Part shown: positions 8,194 to 16,784 of the stretch, piece after piece
Layout of the letters: each line of letters begins with the position of its first letter
Numbering within the stretch: position 1 is the first letter of the stretch
Assembly (NCBI RefSeq): GCF_014647515.1
Contig: NZ_BMPI01000097.1
Span: forward strand, 1 to 35,437
DNA from: Dactylosporangium sucinum
GTDB lineage: Bacteria > Actinomycetota > Actinomycetes > Mycobacteriales > Micromonosporaceae
DNA length: 35,437 nt
Reading direction: 5' to 3'
Made by a program: the position numbers and the translations under genes
The notes under the pieces: generated by a model
Database searches by the model: none
Seen by the model: only the letters and a program-made list of their open reading frames with translations
What the model was told of the DNA's origin: nothing

Positions 8194-9351
8194 GTGACGT
8201 CCACCAACCAACTCGCCGTCCCCTTCAACAAGGGATTCCTGACCGGTGACGAGACCGGCTACATGCACCAGGCGATGACCGGTGGACCGATGACCGGCGA
8301 CGGCCCGTTCACCAAGCGGGCGAGCGCGCTGCTCACCGAGCTCGTCGGTGCGCCGCACGCGCTGCTCACCACGTCGTGCACCCACGCGCTCGACATGACC
8401 GCGATGCTGCTCGACCTGGGCCCGGGTGACGAGGTCATCCTGCCGTCCTTCACGTTCTGTTCGACCGCCAACGCTTACGTACTGCGGGGCGCCGTCCCGG
8501 TCTTCGTCGACATCCGGCCGGACACGCTCAACCTGGACGAGCGGCAGGTCGAGGCGGCCGTCACCGACCGCACCAAGGCGATCGTCGTCGTGCACTACGC
8601 GGGCGTGGGCGTCGAGATGGACGCGATCAACGCGATCGCCGAGCGGCACGGCCTCGTCGTGATCGAGGACAACGCCCACGGCCTCGGCGGCACCTATCGC
8701 GGCCGCAACCTCGGCTCGATCGGCGCGATGGCGACGCAGAGCTTCCACGAGACCAAGAACGTGCAGTGCGGCGAGGGTGGCGCGCTGGTCTTCAACGACC
8801 CCCGCTACTTCGAGCGCGCCGAGATCATCCGCGAGAAGGGCACGAACCGCGGCCAGTTCTTCCGGGGCATGGTCGACAAGTACCGCTGGATCGACATCGG
8901 CTCGTCGTATCTCCCGTCGGACCTGCTCGCGGCGTTCCTGACCGCCCAGCTGGAGCACTTCGCCGACATCCAGCGCCGCCGCCACCACGTGTGGTCGAGC
9001 TACGACGCGCGCCTGGCCGCCTGGGCCGCCGAGCACGGCGTGGTCCGCCCGACCGTCCCGGCCGACCGCGAGCAGCCGGCGCACCTCTACTACCTGCTGC
9101 TGCCCGACCTGGACAGCCGCCAGAGCATGCTCAAGCACCTGCTGGGCCACGGCGTCCTCGGCACGTTCCACTACCAGCCGCTGCACCTGGCCCCGGCCGG
9201 CGAGAAGTTCGGCCGGGTCGGCCCCGAGGGCTGCCCGGTGACCGAGGACGTTGCCGACCGGCTGCTGCGCCTCCCGCTCTACGCGGGCATGACCGACGAC
9301 GACATCGACCTGGTCATCAACGCCGTCGAGACGTTCCGGCCGCGCGAGTGA
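8194..9351 (+). CDS. wecE: dTDP-4-amino-4,6-dideoxygalactose transaminase (DegT/DnrJ/EryC1 family)
   Basis: 385 residues matching WecE/RffA along the whole length. It opens with VPFNKGFLTGDE, then has TSCTHALDM near residue 60, PGDEVILPSFTF and Asp159 in EDNAHG. Lys188 in SFHETKN is the Schiff-base lysine for PLP. The block REKGTNRGQFFRGMVDKY is highly diagnostic of WecE. It transfers an amino group from glutamate to dTDP-4-keto-6-deoxyglucose in the cytoplasm. GTG start. The stop overlaps the GTG of gtrA (GTGA). No rmlA/rmlB is in the window, so the nucleotide sugar must be supplied from elsewhere. The PseH/WecD-like acetyltransferase at 21466 could act on its product. Confidence 0.95.
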   Translation: MTSTNQLAVPFNKGFLTGDETGYMHQAMTGGPMTGDGPFTKRASALLTELVGAPHALLTTSCTHALDMTAMLLDLGPGDEVILPSFTFCSTANAYVLRGAVPVFVDIRPDTLNLDERQVEAAVTDRTKAIVVVHYAGVGVEMDAINAIAERHGLVVIEDNAHGLGGTYRGRNLGSIGAMATQSFHETKNVQCGEGGALVFNDPRYFERAEIIREKGTNRGQFFRGMVDKYRWIDIGSSYLPSDLLAAFLTAQLEHFADIQRRRHHVWSSYDARLAAWAAEHGVVRPTVPADREQPAHLYYLLLPDLDSRQSMLKHLLGHGVLGTFHYQPLHLAPAGEKFGRVGPEGCPVTEDVADRLLRLPLYAGMTDDDIDLVINAVETFRPRE

Positions 9352-9803
9352 CCGACACCGAGGCCCGCCCTCGCCTGGCCCGAACGGTGGTGGCGCTGGC
9401 CAACGACCGCCGGGTCCGCTACCTGCTGGTCGGCGGCGTGTCGGCGGTCTCGTATTACGCCTTCTACGCCACCCTCTACCTGCTGACCCGCGACTGGCTG
9501 CACTACCTGGTCCCGACCTTCGCCGCCAACTTCCTGTGCGCCCTGGTCACCTACCCCCTCCAGCGCCAGTTCGTCTTCCAGTCGAAGGGCCCGGTGATCG
9601 CGGGCTTCTTCAAGTTCTACGTGGTGTGCTTGTGGGCGCTGGGCTTCACGCTGGTGGGGCTGCCGCTGCTGGTGGAACTGGCGGGCATCCCGGTCCTGAT
9701 CTCGCAGGCGATCCTGATCGTGACGGCCCCGATCATCAACTACCAGCTGACCAAGTTCTGGGTCTTCCGCATCCGCCGCACCAAGCCCTCGGCGACCGAC
9801 TGA
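9348..9803 (+). CDS. GtrA-family membrane protein
   Basis: 151 residues with four membrane spans. RYLLVGGVSAVSYYAFYATLYLL opens the domain in shortened form at about residues 22-44, and the last span ends in the family signature NYQLTKFWVFR. GtrA proteins are thought to move polyprenyl-phosphate-linked sugars across the membrane or to assist that step. The GTG start at 9348 overlaps the wecE stop by four bases, which places it in the glycan operon. Its classical partner, a GtrB-type transferase, is not adjacent but is encoded at 15778-16719 on the other strand. Confidence 0.92.
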   Translation: MTDTEARPRLARTVVALANDRRVRYLLVGGVSAVSYYAFYATLYLLTRDWLHYLVPTFAANFLCALVTYPLQRQFVFQSKGPVIAGFFKFYVVCLWALGFTLVGLPLLVELAGIPVLISQAILIVTAPIINYQLTKFWVFRIRRTKPSATD

Positions 9804-10003
9804 GGCCTGGCGGTGGAGGTCCGCGGTGGCGGTCGTGGGCGGTGACGCCGGCCTATCCGCGCGGCCAGGCACCGTCGGGGATCCCCGGATGGTCCGCCAG
9901 TCCTGATCCGCCACGGCCCGACCCACGGCGAGCACGCAACGGCGGCCGGGCGCGCACCCGGCAGCCGCAAAGCGGGCAACCCTAAGGTCCCGCGGGCGAC
10001 TGC

Positions 10004-10063
10004 TCCATGATCAAGGGAAGCATTTGGTTGTCCTGGCAGCCAAATCCTTCCCTTGATCATGGA
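10004..10063. repeat. 60-bp inverted repeat (ATGATC-type hairpin, copy 1)
   Basis: The arms TCCATGATCAAGGGAAG (10004-10020) and its exact complement (10047-10063) pair over 17 bp. After a C/C mismatch, ATTTGG (10022-10027) pairs with CCAAAT (10040-10045), leaving a 12-nt loop. There is no T-run, so it is not a canonical intrinsic terminator. A second palindrome with the same outer ATGATC-GGGAA layout and the same 12-nt loop is at 29226-29283, so this looks like a dispersed repeat family. Confidence 0.85.
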
Positions 10064-10097
10064 ATGGAGCCACCAACCGGCTGAAGCTTGCGGATCA

Positions 10098-10113
10098 TGC
10101 AAGGTGCCTTGCA
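10098..10113. promoter_or_regulatory. Perfect 16-bp palindrome upstream of purB
   Basis: TGCAAGG-TG-CCTTGCA is a perfect 7-bp inverted repeat about 58 bases before the purB start. The position and dimer-site size fit an operator, but no known regulator is recognised from the motif. Confidence 0.4.
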
Positions 10114-10171
10114 GGGCGCGCAAGACGAGCCGTCCGACGGCGGCGGCGAGGGCGGCGGGCAGAATGGGGGC

Positions 10172-11602
10172 GTGAACAAGCCGCGGATTCCTGACGTGCT
10201 CGCCAACCGGTACGCCTCGCCCGAGCTCGTGGAGATCTGGTCTCCCGAGGAGAAGGTGCGGCTGGAGCGGCGGCTCTGGGTGGCCGTGCTCAAGGCGCAG
10301 CGTGAGCTCGGGGTCGCGGTGCCCGACGGGGTCGTCGAGGACTACGAGCGGGTGCTCGACGACGTCGACCTGGTCAGCATCGCCGAGCGGGAGCGGGTCA
10401 CCCGCCACGACGTCAAGGCGCGCATCGAGGAGTTTGCCGGCCTCGCCGGGCACGAGCACATCCACAAAGGGATGACCTCGCGGGACCTCACCGAGAACGT
10501 CGAGCAGCTGCAGATCCGCAAGTCGCTCGAGCTCGTCCGGGACCGGATGGTGGCCGCGCTCGCCCGGCTGGCCGGGCGCGCCCAGCAGTATGACGAGCTG
10601 GCCATGGTCGGGCGGTCGCACAACGTGCCGGCGCAGGCCACGACCCTCGGCAAGCGCTTCGCCAGCGCCGCCGAGGAGCTGCTCATCGGGTACCGCCGGA
10701 TCGAAGACCTGCTGGAACGCTATCCGCTGCGCGGGATCAAGGGGCCGGTCGGGACGGCGGCGGACCAGCTGGACCTGCTCAAGGGCGACGCCGGGAAGCT
10801 CGCGCGGCTGGAGCGTAGCGTCGCCGAGCACCTCGGGTTCCGCAACGTGCTGACGAGTGTCGGCCAGGTGTACCCCCGCTCGCTGGACTTCGACGTGGTG
10901 TCGGCGCTCGCCCAGGCCGTGGCCGGGCCGTCGAGCCTGGCGACGACGATCCGGCTGATGGCGGGGTACGAGCTGGCGACCGAGGGCTTCAAGGCCGGCC
11001 AGGTCGGCTCCTCGGCGATGCCGCACAAGATGAACACCCGCTCCTGCGAGCGGGTCAACGGGCTGGCCGTCGTCGTCCGGGGGTATCTCTCGATGGTCGG
11101 CGAGCTGGCCGGCGACCAGTGGAACGAGGGCGACGTCTCGTGCTCGGTGGTGCGCCGGGTGGCGCTGCCCGACGCGTTCTTCGCCGTCGACGGGCTGTTC
11201 GCCACCTTCCTGACCGTCCTGGACGAGTTCGGGGCGTACCCGGCGGTCGTGGCGCGCGAGCTCGACCGGTACCTGCCGTTCCTTGCCACCACCCGGGTGC
11301 TCGTCGCGGCCGTCGGGCGCGGGGTCGGCCGTGAGGATGCTCACGAAGCGATCAAGGAGCACGCCGTGGCGGTGGCGCTCGCCATGCGCGAAAAGGGCAT
11401 CCAGGACAACGACCTGCTCCAGCGGCTGGCCGACGACGAGCGGCTGCGCCTGTCGCGGCCCGAGGTGGAGGCGCTGGTCAGCGACCCGCAGCAGTTCGTC
11501 GGGGCGGCATCCGCGCAGGTCAGGGCGGTGGTGGACATGATCGACGAGGTGGTCGCCGCCAACCCGGCCGCGGCGGCGTACGTCCCGCCACCGATTCTCT
11601 GA
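10172..11602 (+). CDS. purB: Adenylosuccinate lyase
   Basis: 476 residues, normal for the actinobacterial enzyme. It removes fumarate from SAICAR and from adenylosuccinate in purine synthesis. The fumarase/aspartase signature SSAMPHKMN is intact, as are GMTSRDLTENV near residue 110 and the histidine-bearing GRSHNVPAQATT. An in-frame ATG lies 28 codons upstream, but that extension is low-complexity Gly/Gln. GTG at 10172 starts the conserved NKPRIPDVLANRYAS and follows a GGGGG stretch, so it was chosen. It precedes purSQL on the same strand with a 132-bp gap. Confidence 0.97.
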   Translation: MNKPRIPDVLANRYASPELVEIWSPEEKVRLERRLWVAVLKAQRELGVAVPDGVVEDYERVLDDVDLVSIAERERVTRHDVKARIEEFAGLAGHEHIHKGMTSRDLTENVEQLQIRKSLELVRDRMVAALARLAGRAQQYDELAMVGRSHNVPAQATTLGKRFASAAEELLIGYRRIEDLLERYPLRGIKGPVGTAADQLDLLKGDAGKLARLERSVAEHLGFRNVLTSVGQVYPRSLDFDVVSALAQAVAGPSSLATTIRLMAGYELATEGFKAGQVGSSAMPHKMNTRSCERVNGLAVVVRGYLSMVGELAGDQWNEGDVSCSVVRRVALPDAFFAVDGLFATFLTVLDEFGAYPAVVARELDRYLPFLATTRVLVAAVGRGVGREDAHEAIKEHAVAVALAMREKGIQDNDLLQRLADDERLRLSRPEVEALVSDPQQFVGAASAQVRAVVDMIDEVVAANPAAAAYVPPPIL

Positions 11603-11619
11603 CGCCGATCTTGGCATTC

Positions 11620-11631
11620 AGCGGTACCGCT
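11620..11631. other. Perfect 12-bp palindrome between purB and purS
   Basis: AGCGGTACCGCT lies 18 bases after the purB stop, and ATCTT (11608-11612) can pair with AAGAT (11632-11636) outside it. It could be a weak terminator hairpin without a T-run or an operator for the purSQL promoter. The sequence does not decide between these. Confidence 0.35.
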
Positions 11632-11734
11632 AAGATGCGTGCTGGGCGACAAGCCGGTGATCTGCGGCGTTGTCCCGCCCGGTAGGCTCGTGTCGCTCGC
11701 CCTCGAGCGCCCGACTCAACGTCAGGAGTGCCCC

Positions 11735-11989
11735 GTGGCCCGCGTCGTGGTTGACGTCATGCTCAAACCGGAGATCCTGGACCCCCAGGGTCAGGCGGTC
11801 GCGAACGCGCTGCCGCGTCTCGGCGTCGCCGACGTGACGTCCGTGCGCATCGGCAAGCGCATCGAGATCGAGTTCGAAGGCTCGGCCGACCTCGAGCGGG
11901 CCCGCGACATCGCCGACATGCTGCTCGCCAACCCGGTGATCGAGGACTTCACGCTGCGCGTCGAGGAGCCGGAGGTCGAACAGCAGTGA
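11735..11989 (+). CDS. purS: Phosphoribosylformylglycinamidine synthase subunit PurS
   Basis: 84 residues, typical length. It starts ARVVVDVMLKPEILDPQG and has the family core VTSVRIGKRIEIEF. PurS bridges PurQ and PurL in the three-part FGAM synthase and is needed for ammonia transfer. CAGGAG lies 7 bases before the GTG at 11735. The reading frame is open further upstream, but the family begins here. The stop overlaps the purQ start by four bases. Confidence 0.96.
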   Translation: MARVVVDVMLKPEILDPQGQAVANALPRLGVADVTSVRIGKRIEIEFEGSADLERARDIADMLLANPVIEDFTLRVEEPEVEQQ

Positions 11990-12666
11990 CCGCCCGCATT
12001 GGTGTCGTCACGTTTCCCGGCTCGCTCGACGACCGCGACGCCGCCCGGGCTGTCGGGCTGGCCGGCGCGGCGCCGATCCCGCTGTGGCACGCCGAGGCCG
12101 ACCTCTACGGGGTCGACGCGGTCATCCTGCCGGGTGGCTTCTCGTACGGGGACTACCTGCGGGCCGGCGCGATCGCCCGGTTCTCCGCCGTCATGGAGTC
12201 GATCATCAGAGCGGCCGGCGACGGGCTGCCGGTTCTCGGCATCTGCAACGGCTTCCAGGTGCTGTGCGAGGCCCACCTCCTGCCCGGGGCGCTGACCCGC
12301 AACCAGCACCTGCACTTCCGCAACCGCGACCAGGGCCTGCGGATCGAGAGCACGACGACCGCGTGGACGCGCGACTTCACGCCGCGCCAGGAGGTCGTGA
12401 TCCCGGTCAAGAACGGCGAGGGCTGCTACATGGCCGACGAGCGTACGCTTGACGAGCTCGAAGGTGAGGGGCGCATCGTCGCGCGGTACGTGCGGGGAAA
12501 CCCCAACGGCTCGCTGCACGACATCGCGGCGATCACCAACGCTGCCGGCAACGTCGTCGGGATCATGCCTCACCCGGAGCACGCGGTCGAGGTGCTGACC
12601 GGCCCGTCCATCGACGGGCTCGGCATCTTCACGTCCGTGCTCGCACATCTGGGAGCCCGAGTATGA
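11986..12666 (+). CDS. purQ: Phosphoribosylformylglycinamidine synthase subunit PurQ (glutaminase)
   Basis: 226 residues of class I glutamine amidotransferase. It hydrolyses glutamine and passes ammonia to PurL. The triad is Cys87 in GICNGFQ, with His196 and Glu198 in MPHPEH. GTG start inside GTGA overlapping purS; its own stop overlaps the purL ATG by four bases, so the three subunits are translationally coupled. Confidence 0.97.
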   Translation: MTARIGVVTFPGSLDDRDAARAVGLAGAAPIPLWHAEADLYGVDAVILPGGFSYGDYLRAGAIARFSAVMESIIRAAGDGLPVLGICNGFQVLCEAHLLPGALTRNQHLHFRNRDQGLRIESTTTAWTRDFTPRQEVVIPVKNGEGCYMADERTLDELEGEGRIVARYVRGNPNGSLHDIAAITNAAGNVVGIMPHPEHAVEVLTGPSIDGLGIFTSVLAHLGARV

Positions 12667-15020
12667 CCGTCGACACCGTTGAGCAGGCCGGCAAGACGCC
12701 CGACGAGGAGCAGCCCTACGAGGACCTCGGCCTGCGCGAGGACGAGTATCAGCGGATCCGCCAGATCCTGGGCCGCCGCCCGACCACGTCCGAGCTGGCC
12801 ATGTACTCGATCATGTGGAGCGAGCACTGCTCGTACAAGAGCAGCAAGGTCCACCTGCGCCAGTTCGGCGAGAAGGCCCCCAAGTCCGACCTGATGCTCG
12901 CCGGCATCGGCGAGAACGCGGGCGTCATCAAGATCTCGGACGAGATCGCCGTGACGTTCAAGGTCGAGTCGCACAACCACCCAAGCTTCGTCGAGCCCTA
13001 CCAGGGCGCGGCCACGGGCGTCGGTGGCATCGTGCGCGACATCCTCGCGATGGGCGCCCGGCCGGTCGCCGTGATGGACCCCCTGCGCTTCGGCGCCGCC
13101 GACCACGAGGACACCAAGCGGGTCCTGCCCGGGGTCGTCGCCGGCGTCGGCGGCTACGGCAACTGCCTGGGCCTGCCCAACATCGGCGGCGAGGTCGTCT
13201 TCGACCCCTGTTACCAGGGCAACCCGCTGGTCAACGCGCTGTGCGTCGGTGTGCTGCCGGTCAACCGGCTGCAGAACAAGGAGGCGCACGGCCCCGGCAA
13301 CATCGTCGTGCTGCTCGGTGCCAAGACCGGCCGCGACGGCATCGGCGGCGTGTCGGTGCTGGCCAGCGCCACCTTCGACAAGGACGGCCCGGCCCGCCGG
13401 CCGTCGGTGCAGGTGGGCGACCCGTTCATCGAGAAGCTGCTCATCGAGAGCTGCCTCGAGCTGTACGAGCGGGGCCTGATCGTGGGCGTGCAGGACCTCG
13501 GCGGCGCCGGGCTGACCTGCGCGCTGACCGAGACGAGCGCGGCGGCCGGCACCGGCATGGACGTCAACCTCAACCTGGTGCCGCTGCGCGAGGCCTCGAT
13601 GGACCCGCAGGAGGTGCTGGCCAGCGAGTCGCAGGAGCGGATGCTGCTCATCGTCGCTCCGGAGAAGCTCGACGACGTGCTGCAGGTCGCCGAGCGCTGG
13701 GGCGTCCTCGCCACCGCCATCGGCACCGTCACCGACACCGGCCGCCTGGTCATCAGCTGGCACGGCGAGGTCGTGGTCGATGTCCCGCCGGGCTCGCTGG
13801 CCGACGACGGCCCGGTCTACGCCCGCCCGATGCGCGAGCCGGCCGACCTCATCCTGCTGCAGGCCGACCGGGCCGAGACGCTGCCGCGCCCGCGCAGCGG
13901 CGTCGCGCTTCGCGAGACCCTGCTGCGCCTGGCCGCCAGCCCCAACCTGTGCGACAAGAGCTGGGTCACCGAGCAGTACGACCGCTACGTGCAGGGCAAC
14001 ACGATCCTCGCCCAGCCGGAGAACTCGGGCGTAATCCGCATCGACGAGCAGAGCGGCCTGGGCGTCGCGCTGTCCGTCGACGGCAACGCCCGCTACGCGC
14101 GGCTCGACCCGTACAACGGCGCCAAGCTCGCCCTCGCCGAGGCGTACCGCAACGTGGCCGCCGCCGGCGCGACCCCGCTGGCCGTCACCAACTGCCTGAA
14201 CTTCGGCTCCCCCGAGGACCCGCAGGTCATGTGGCAGTTCGCCGAGGCGGTCCGGGGCCTGGCCGACGGCTGCGCCGAGCTGGGCATCCCGGTCACCGGC
14301 GGCAACGTCAGCTTCTACAACTCGACCGGCTCGCAGGCGATCCACCCGACGCCGGTCGTCGGCGTGCTCGGCGTCATGGGCAACGTCGGCAGCCGGGTCC
14401 CGATGGGCTTCGGCGGCGACAGCGACGTGATCATGCTGCTCGGCGAGACGACCGAGGAGCTGTCCGGCTCCGAGTGGGCCTGGGTCACCCACCAGCACCT
14501 CGGCGGCCAGCCGCCGCGCGTGAACCTGACCCGCGAGCGCATCCTCGCCTCGGTGCTGACCGAGGCCGGGGAGCGCGGGCACCTGTCGTCGGCGCACGAC
14601 CTCTCCGACGGCGGGCTCGCGCAGGCGCTGGTGGAGGCCTGCCTGCGGTACGACCACGGGGCGAACATCGTCCTGCCGGAGGACCTCAACCCGTTCGTCG
14701 CGCTGTTCTCGGAGTCGACCGCCCGCGCGCTCGTCTCCGTGCCGCGCGGCCACGAGAAGGCGTTCGCGTCGCTGGCCGCCCAGCACGGCCTGCCGGTCAC
14801 GGTGATCGGCTCGGTCGACGGCCGCAGCCGCACGCTGGACATCCGCGGCCAGTTCACGATCTCGCTCGACGAGCTGCGAGCGGCCTGGACCGGCACGCTG
14901 CCGGCCCTGTTCGGCGAGGTCTCGACGGAGGCCCCGGCGTACGTCGAGCCGACCGCACCGCCGGCCATGTTCGAAAAAGTCGAGGCCCCGGAGGTGCCGG
15001 CGTCGCCCGGCGACGTCTGA
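12663..15020 (+). CDS. purL: Phosphoribosylformylglycinamidine synthase subunit PurL (small type)
   Basis: 785 residues, the short PurL that works with PurS and PurQ. It uses ATP and ammonia to convert FGAR to FGAM. SEHCSYKSS with His55 is the conserved N-terminal motif. VESHNHPSFVEPYQGAATG follows, and a second AIRS-like half contains VTGGNVSFYNST. ATG overlaps the purQ stop. One base after its stop begins the ComB-family gene, which suggests a common transcript. Confidence 0.97.
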   Translation: MTVDTVEQAGKTPDEEQPYEDLGLREDEYQRIRQILGRRPTTSELAMYSIMWSEHCSYKSSKVHLRQFGEKAPKSDLMLAGIGENAGVIKISDEIAVTFKVESHNHPSFVEPYQGAATGVGGIVRDILAMGARPVAVMDPLRFGAADHEDTKRVLPGVVAGVGGYGNCLGLPNIGGEVVFDPCYQGNPLVNALCVGVLPVNRLQNKEAHGPGNIVVLLGAKTGRDGIGGVSVLASATFDKDGPARRPSVQVGDPFIEKLLIESCLELYERGLIVGVQDLGGAGLTCALTETSAAAGTGMDVNLNLVPLREASMDPQEVLASESQERMLLIVAPEKLDDVLQVAERWGVLATAIGTVTDTGRLVISWHGEVVVDVPPGSLADDGPVYARPMREPADLILLQADRAETLPRPRSGVALRETLLRLAASPNLCDKSWVTEQYDRYVQGNTILAQPENSGVIRIDEQSGLGVALSVDGNARYARLDPYNGAKLALAEAYRNVAAAGATPLAVTNCLNFGSPEDPQVMWQFAEAVRGLADGCAELGIPVTGGNVSFYNSTGSQAIHPTPVVGVLGVMGNVGSRVPMGFGGDSDVIMLLGETTEELSGSEWAWVTHQHLGGQPPRVNLTRERILASVLTEAGERGHLSSAHDLSDGGLAQALVEACLRYDHGANIVLPEDLNPFVALFSESTARALVSVPRGHEKAFASLAAQHGLPVTVIGSVDGRSRTLDIRGQFTISLDELRAAWTGTLPALFGEVSTEAPAYVEPTAPPAMFEKVEAPEVPASPGDV

Positions 15021-15021
15021 C

Positions 15022-15771
15022 ATGACCGTCTTCGCGCAGCCCGGCTCGGGCGCCCGGTTCGACTGGGGCCCGGCCGGGGCGGCGGAGCTGGCCCGCGTCT
15101 GCTCGGTCCTCGTCGTGGTCGACGTCCTGTCGTTCTCGACCTCGGTGGACATCGCGGTCGGCCGGGGCATGCGGGTCCACCCGTTCCCGTGGAGCGACCA
15201 GGCCCGCGCCTACGCCGACCGGATGGGCGCCGCCGTCGCGGTCGGCCGCTCGAAGGTGTCCCCGTCGTCGCCGTGGTCGCTGTCGCCGCACGCGCTGCTG
15301 AGGGCTCCGGTCGTGGCGGACCTGGTCCTGCCGTCCCCGAACGGCGCGACGATCTGCTCGGCCGCCTCCTCCACGGGCGTCCCGGTGGTGACGGCGGGTC
15401 TGCGCAACGCGCCGGCCGTCGCCCGCTGGCTGCGCGAACGAGGCTACGGCACCCCGTCCCACCCCGTCGGCGTGATCGCGGCCGGCGAGCTGTGGCCGGA
15501 CGGCACCCTGCGCCCGTGCGTCGAGGATCTGCTCGGCGCGGCCGCGGTGCTCGACGGCCTGTCGCTGCTCGGCGCCCCGCTGTCGGTCGAGGCGGCGGTG
15601 ACGCTGGCCGCGCTGGCCTCGGTCCGCAACGTGCCCGCCGCCGTCCGCAAGGGCGTGAGCGGCCAGGAGCTGATCGGCCGCGGCTTCGCCGAGGACGTGG
15701 CTCTGGCCGTAGAGTCGGGCGTCTCGAACGTCGTCCCGGTCCTGACGAACGGCGTCTTCAATCCGGCCTAG
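15022..15771 (+). CDS. comB: 2-phosphosulfolactate phosphatase (ComB) family protein
   Basis: 249 residues with the ComB fold markers: VVVDVLSFSTSVDIAVGRG in the N-terminal part, LPSPNGATI in the middle, and AAGELWPDGTLRPCVEDLLGA. Characterised ComB dephosphorylates 2-phosphosulfolactate in coenzyme M synthesis, a pathway not expected in this organism, so the true substrate is uncertain. ATG begins one base after the purL stop, which implies co-transcription with the purine genes. It ends six bases short of the end of the converging glycosyltransferase gene. Confidence 0.85.
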   Translation: MTVFAQPGSGARFDWGPAGAAELARVCSVLVVVDVLSFSTSVDIAVGRGMRVHPFPWSDQARAYADRMGAAVAVGRSKVSPSSPWSLSPHALLRAPVVADLVLPSPNGATICSAASSTGVPVVTAGLRNAPAVARWLRERGYGTPSHPVGVIAAGELWPDGTLRPCVEDLLGAAAVLDGLSLLGAPLSVEAAVTLAALASVRNVPAAVRKGVSGQELIGRGFAEDVALAVESGVSNVVPVLTNGVFNPA

Positions 15772-15777
15772 GCGGGG

Positions 15778-16719
15778 CTAGCGGCGCTCGATGCGTTGGC
15801 CGCGGGTGATGTGCTCGCGGATCACATACGTCGGGCGGCCCATGCCGTGGGAGTGGACCCGGCCCAGGTACTCACCCAGGACGCCGATGCCGACCAGTTG
15901 CGCCGACGAGAAGAAGGCGATCAGCGACGCCAGGGTCGTGAAGCCGGCCACCGTCGTCTCGCCGCGGACGTACTGGATGATCCAGATGATCGTCAGGGCC
16001 AGGCCGGCCAGGCCGATGGCGAAGCCCAGCCAGGTTACCCAGCGCAGGGGCTTGGTCGAGTAGCCCAGGATCATGTTGACCATGTGCTTCACCAGCGACT
16101 TGACGGTGAAGCCGGACCTGCCCTCCTGGCGTTGGTCCATCCTGACCGTGACCGAGCCGACCCGGGTCGTCGTCCAGCTCAGGACGATGTCCACCGAGAC
16201 GTGCGGGCCGCTCACCTGGTCGAAGCCCGCCCGCAGGAAGGTGCGGAAGATGCGCCAGGCGCCCAGGACGTCGGCGTTGGGTATGCCCATCGTGCGGCCC
16301 ATCACCAGGGACTTCGCGCCCCAGCTCGTCACGTTGCGGAACGCGCCGTGCTCCTCGACCTCCGAGACCGCGTAGACCACGTCCAGGTCGTCGGTCAGGG
16401 CCGCTACCAGCTTCGGGAGCTCCTCCGGCGGGTGCTGGAGATCGTCGTCCATCGTGACGATGCGCTCGTGGCGGGCCGCGCGGATGCCGGCGATCAGGGC
16501 GTTGTGCTGGCCGTAGTTGCGGGCCATGCGGATGGCTTGCACATGGTCGTACTTCAGGGCCAGCTCGCTCGCCACGTCCCACGTGTCGTCGGTGCTGTCG
16601 ACGACCAGGATGACCTCGTGGTCGGGGTGCAGGCCGGGCAGGACCGCATTCAGGCGCTCCACCAGCGTGGGCAGGATGCGCGCCGAGCGGTAGCACGGGA
16701 CGACGACGGACAGGGACAC
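15778..16719 (-). CDS. Family 2 glycosyltransferase, GtrB/DPM-like with two C-terminal membrane spans
   Basis: 313 residues. The GT-A domain starts SLSVVVPCYRSARIL, has VVDSTDDTWDVA, and the DXD-type MDDDLQHPPEELP at 90-102. After a polar linker (RQEGRSGFTVKSLVKH) come two membrane spans and a cytoplasmic tail with GEYLGRVHSHGMGRPTYVI. This is the layout of GtrB, which transfers a sugar to polyprenyl phosphate on the inner face. GTG at 16719 follows GAGGAG. It lies 65 bases downstream of luxC on the same strand and converges with comB. It is the natural partner of the GtrA at 9348, which would flip its product (inference). Confidence 0.92.
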   Translation of the reverse strand: MSLSVVVPCYRSARILPTLVERLNAVLPGLHPDHEVILVVDSTDDTWDVASELALKYDHVQAIRMARNYGQHNALIAGIRAARHERIVTMDDDLQHPPEELPKLVAALTDDLDVVYAVSEVEEHGAFRNVTSWGAKSLVMGRTMGIPNADVLGAWRIFRTFLRAGFDQVSGPHVSVDIVLSWTTTRVGSVTVRMDQRQEGRSGFTVKSLVKHMVNMILGYSTKPLRWVTWLGFAIGLAGLALTIIWIIQYVRGETTVAGFTTLASLIAFFSSAQLVGIGVLGEYLGRVHSHGMGRPTYVIREHITRGQRIERR

Positions 16720-16784
16720 CTTCGGGGGCTCCTCACTATCGCGAAGGACCTCACCGTACTCCAGCCCGGGCCGGACGGAGCCAC

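Larger units (their letters stand above)
9804..10171. other. Gene-free stretch between gtrA and purB
   Basis: This 368-bp interval has no convincing coding frame. It holds a 60-bp palindrome at 10004-10063 and a 16-bp palindrome at 10098-10113, and must contain the purB promoter. No clear -35/-10 pair could be picked out by eye. Confidence 0.7.

Noticed and set aside
10088..10171. Upstream ATG extension of purB
   Set aside because: Adds 28 low-complexity residues not found in the family; GTG at 10172 has a purine-rich site and starts the conserved sequence.
11683..11688. TAGGCT as a -10 element for purS
   Set aside because: Fits a loose -10 form, but no -35 at 16-19 bp upstream; too weak to list.
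12570..15170. 866-codon minus-strand open frame
   Set aside because: Antisense to purL, which has all family motifs; a GC-driven shadow.
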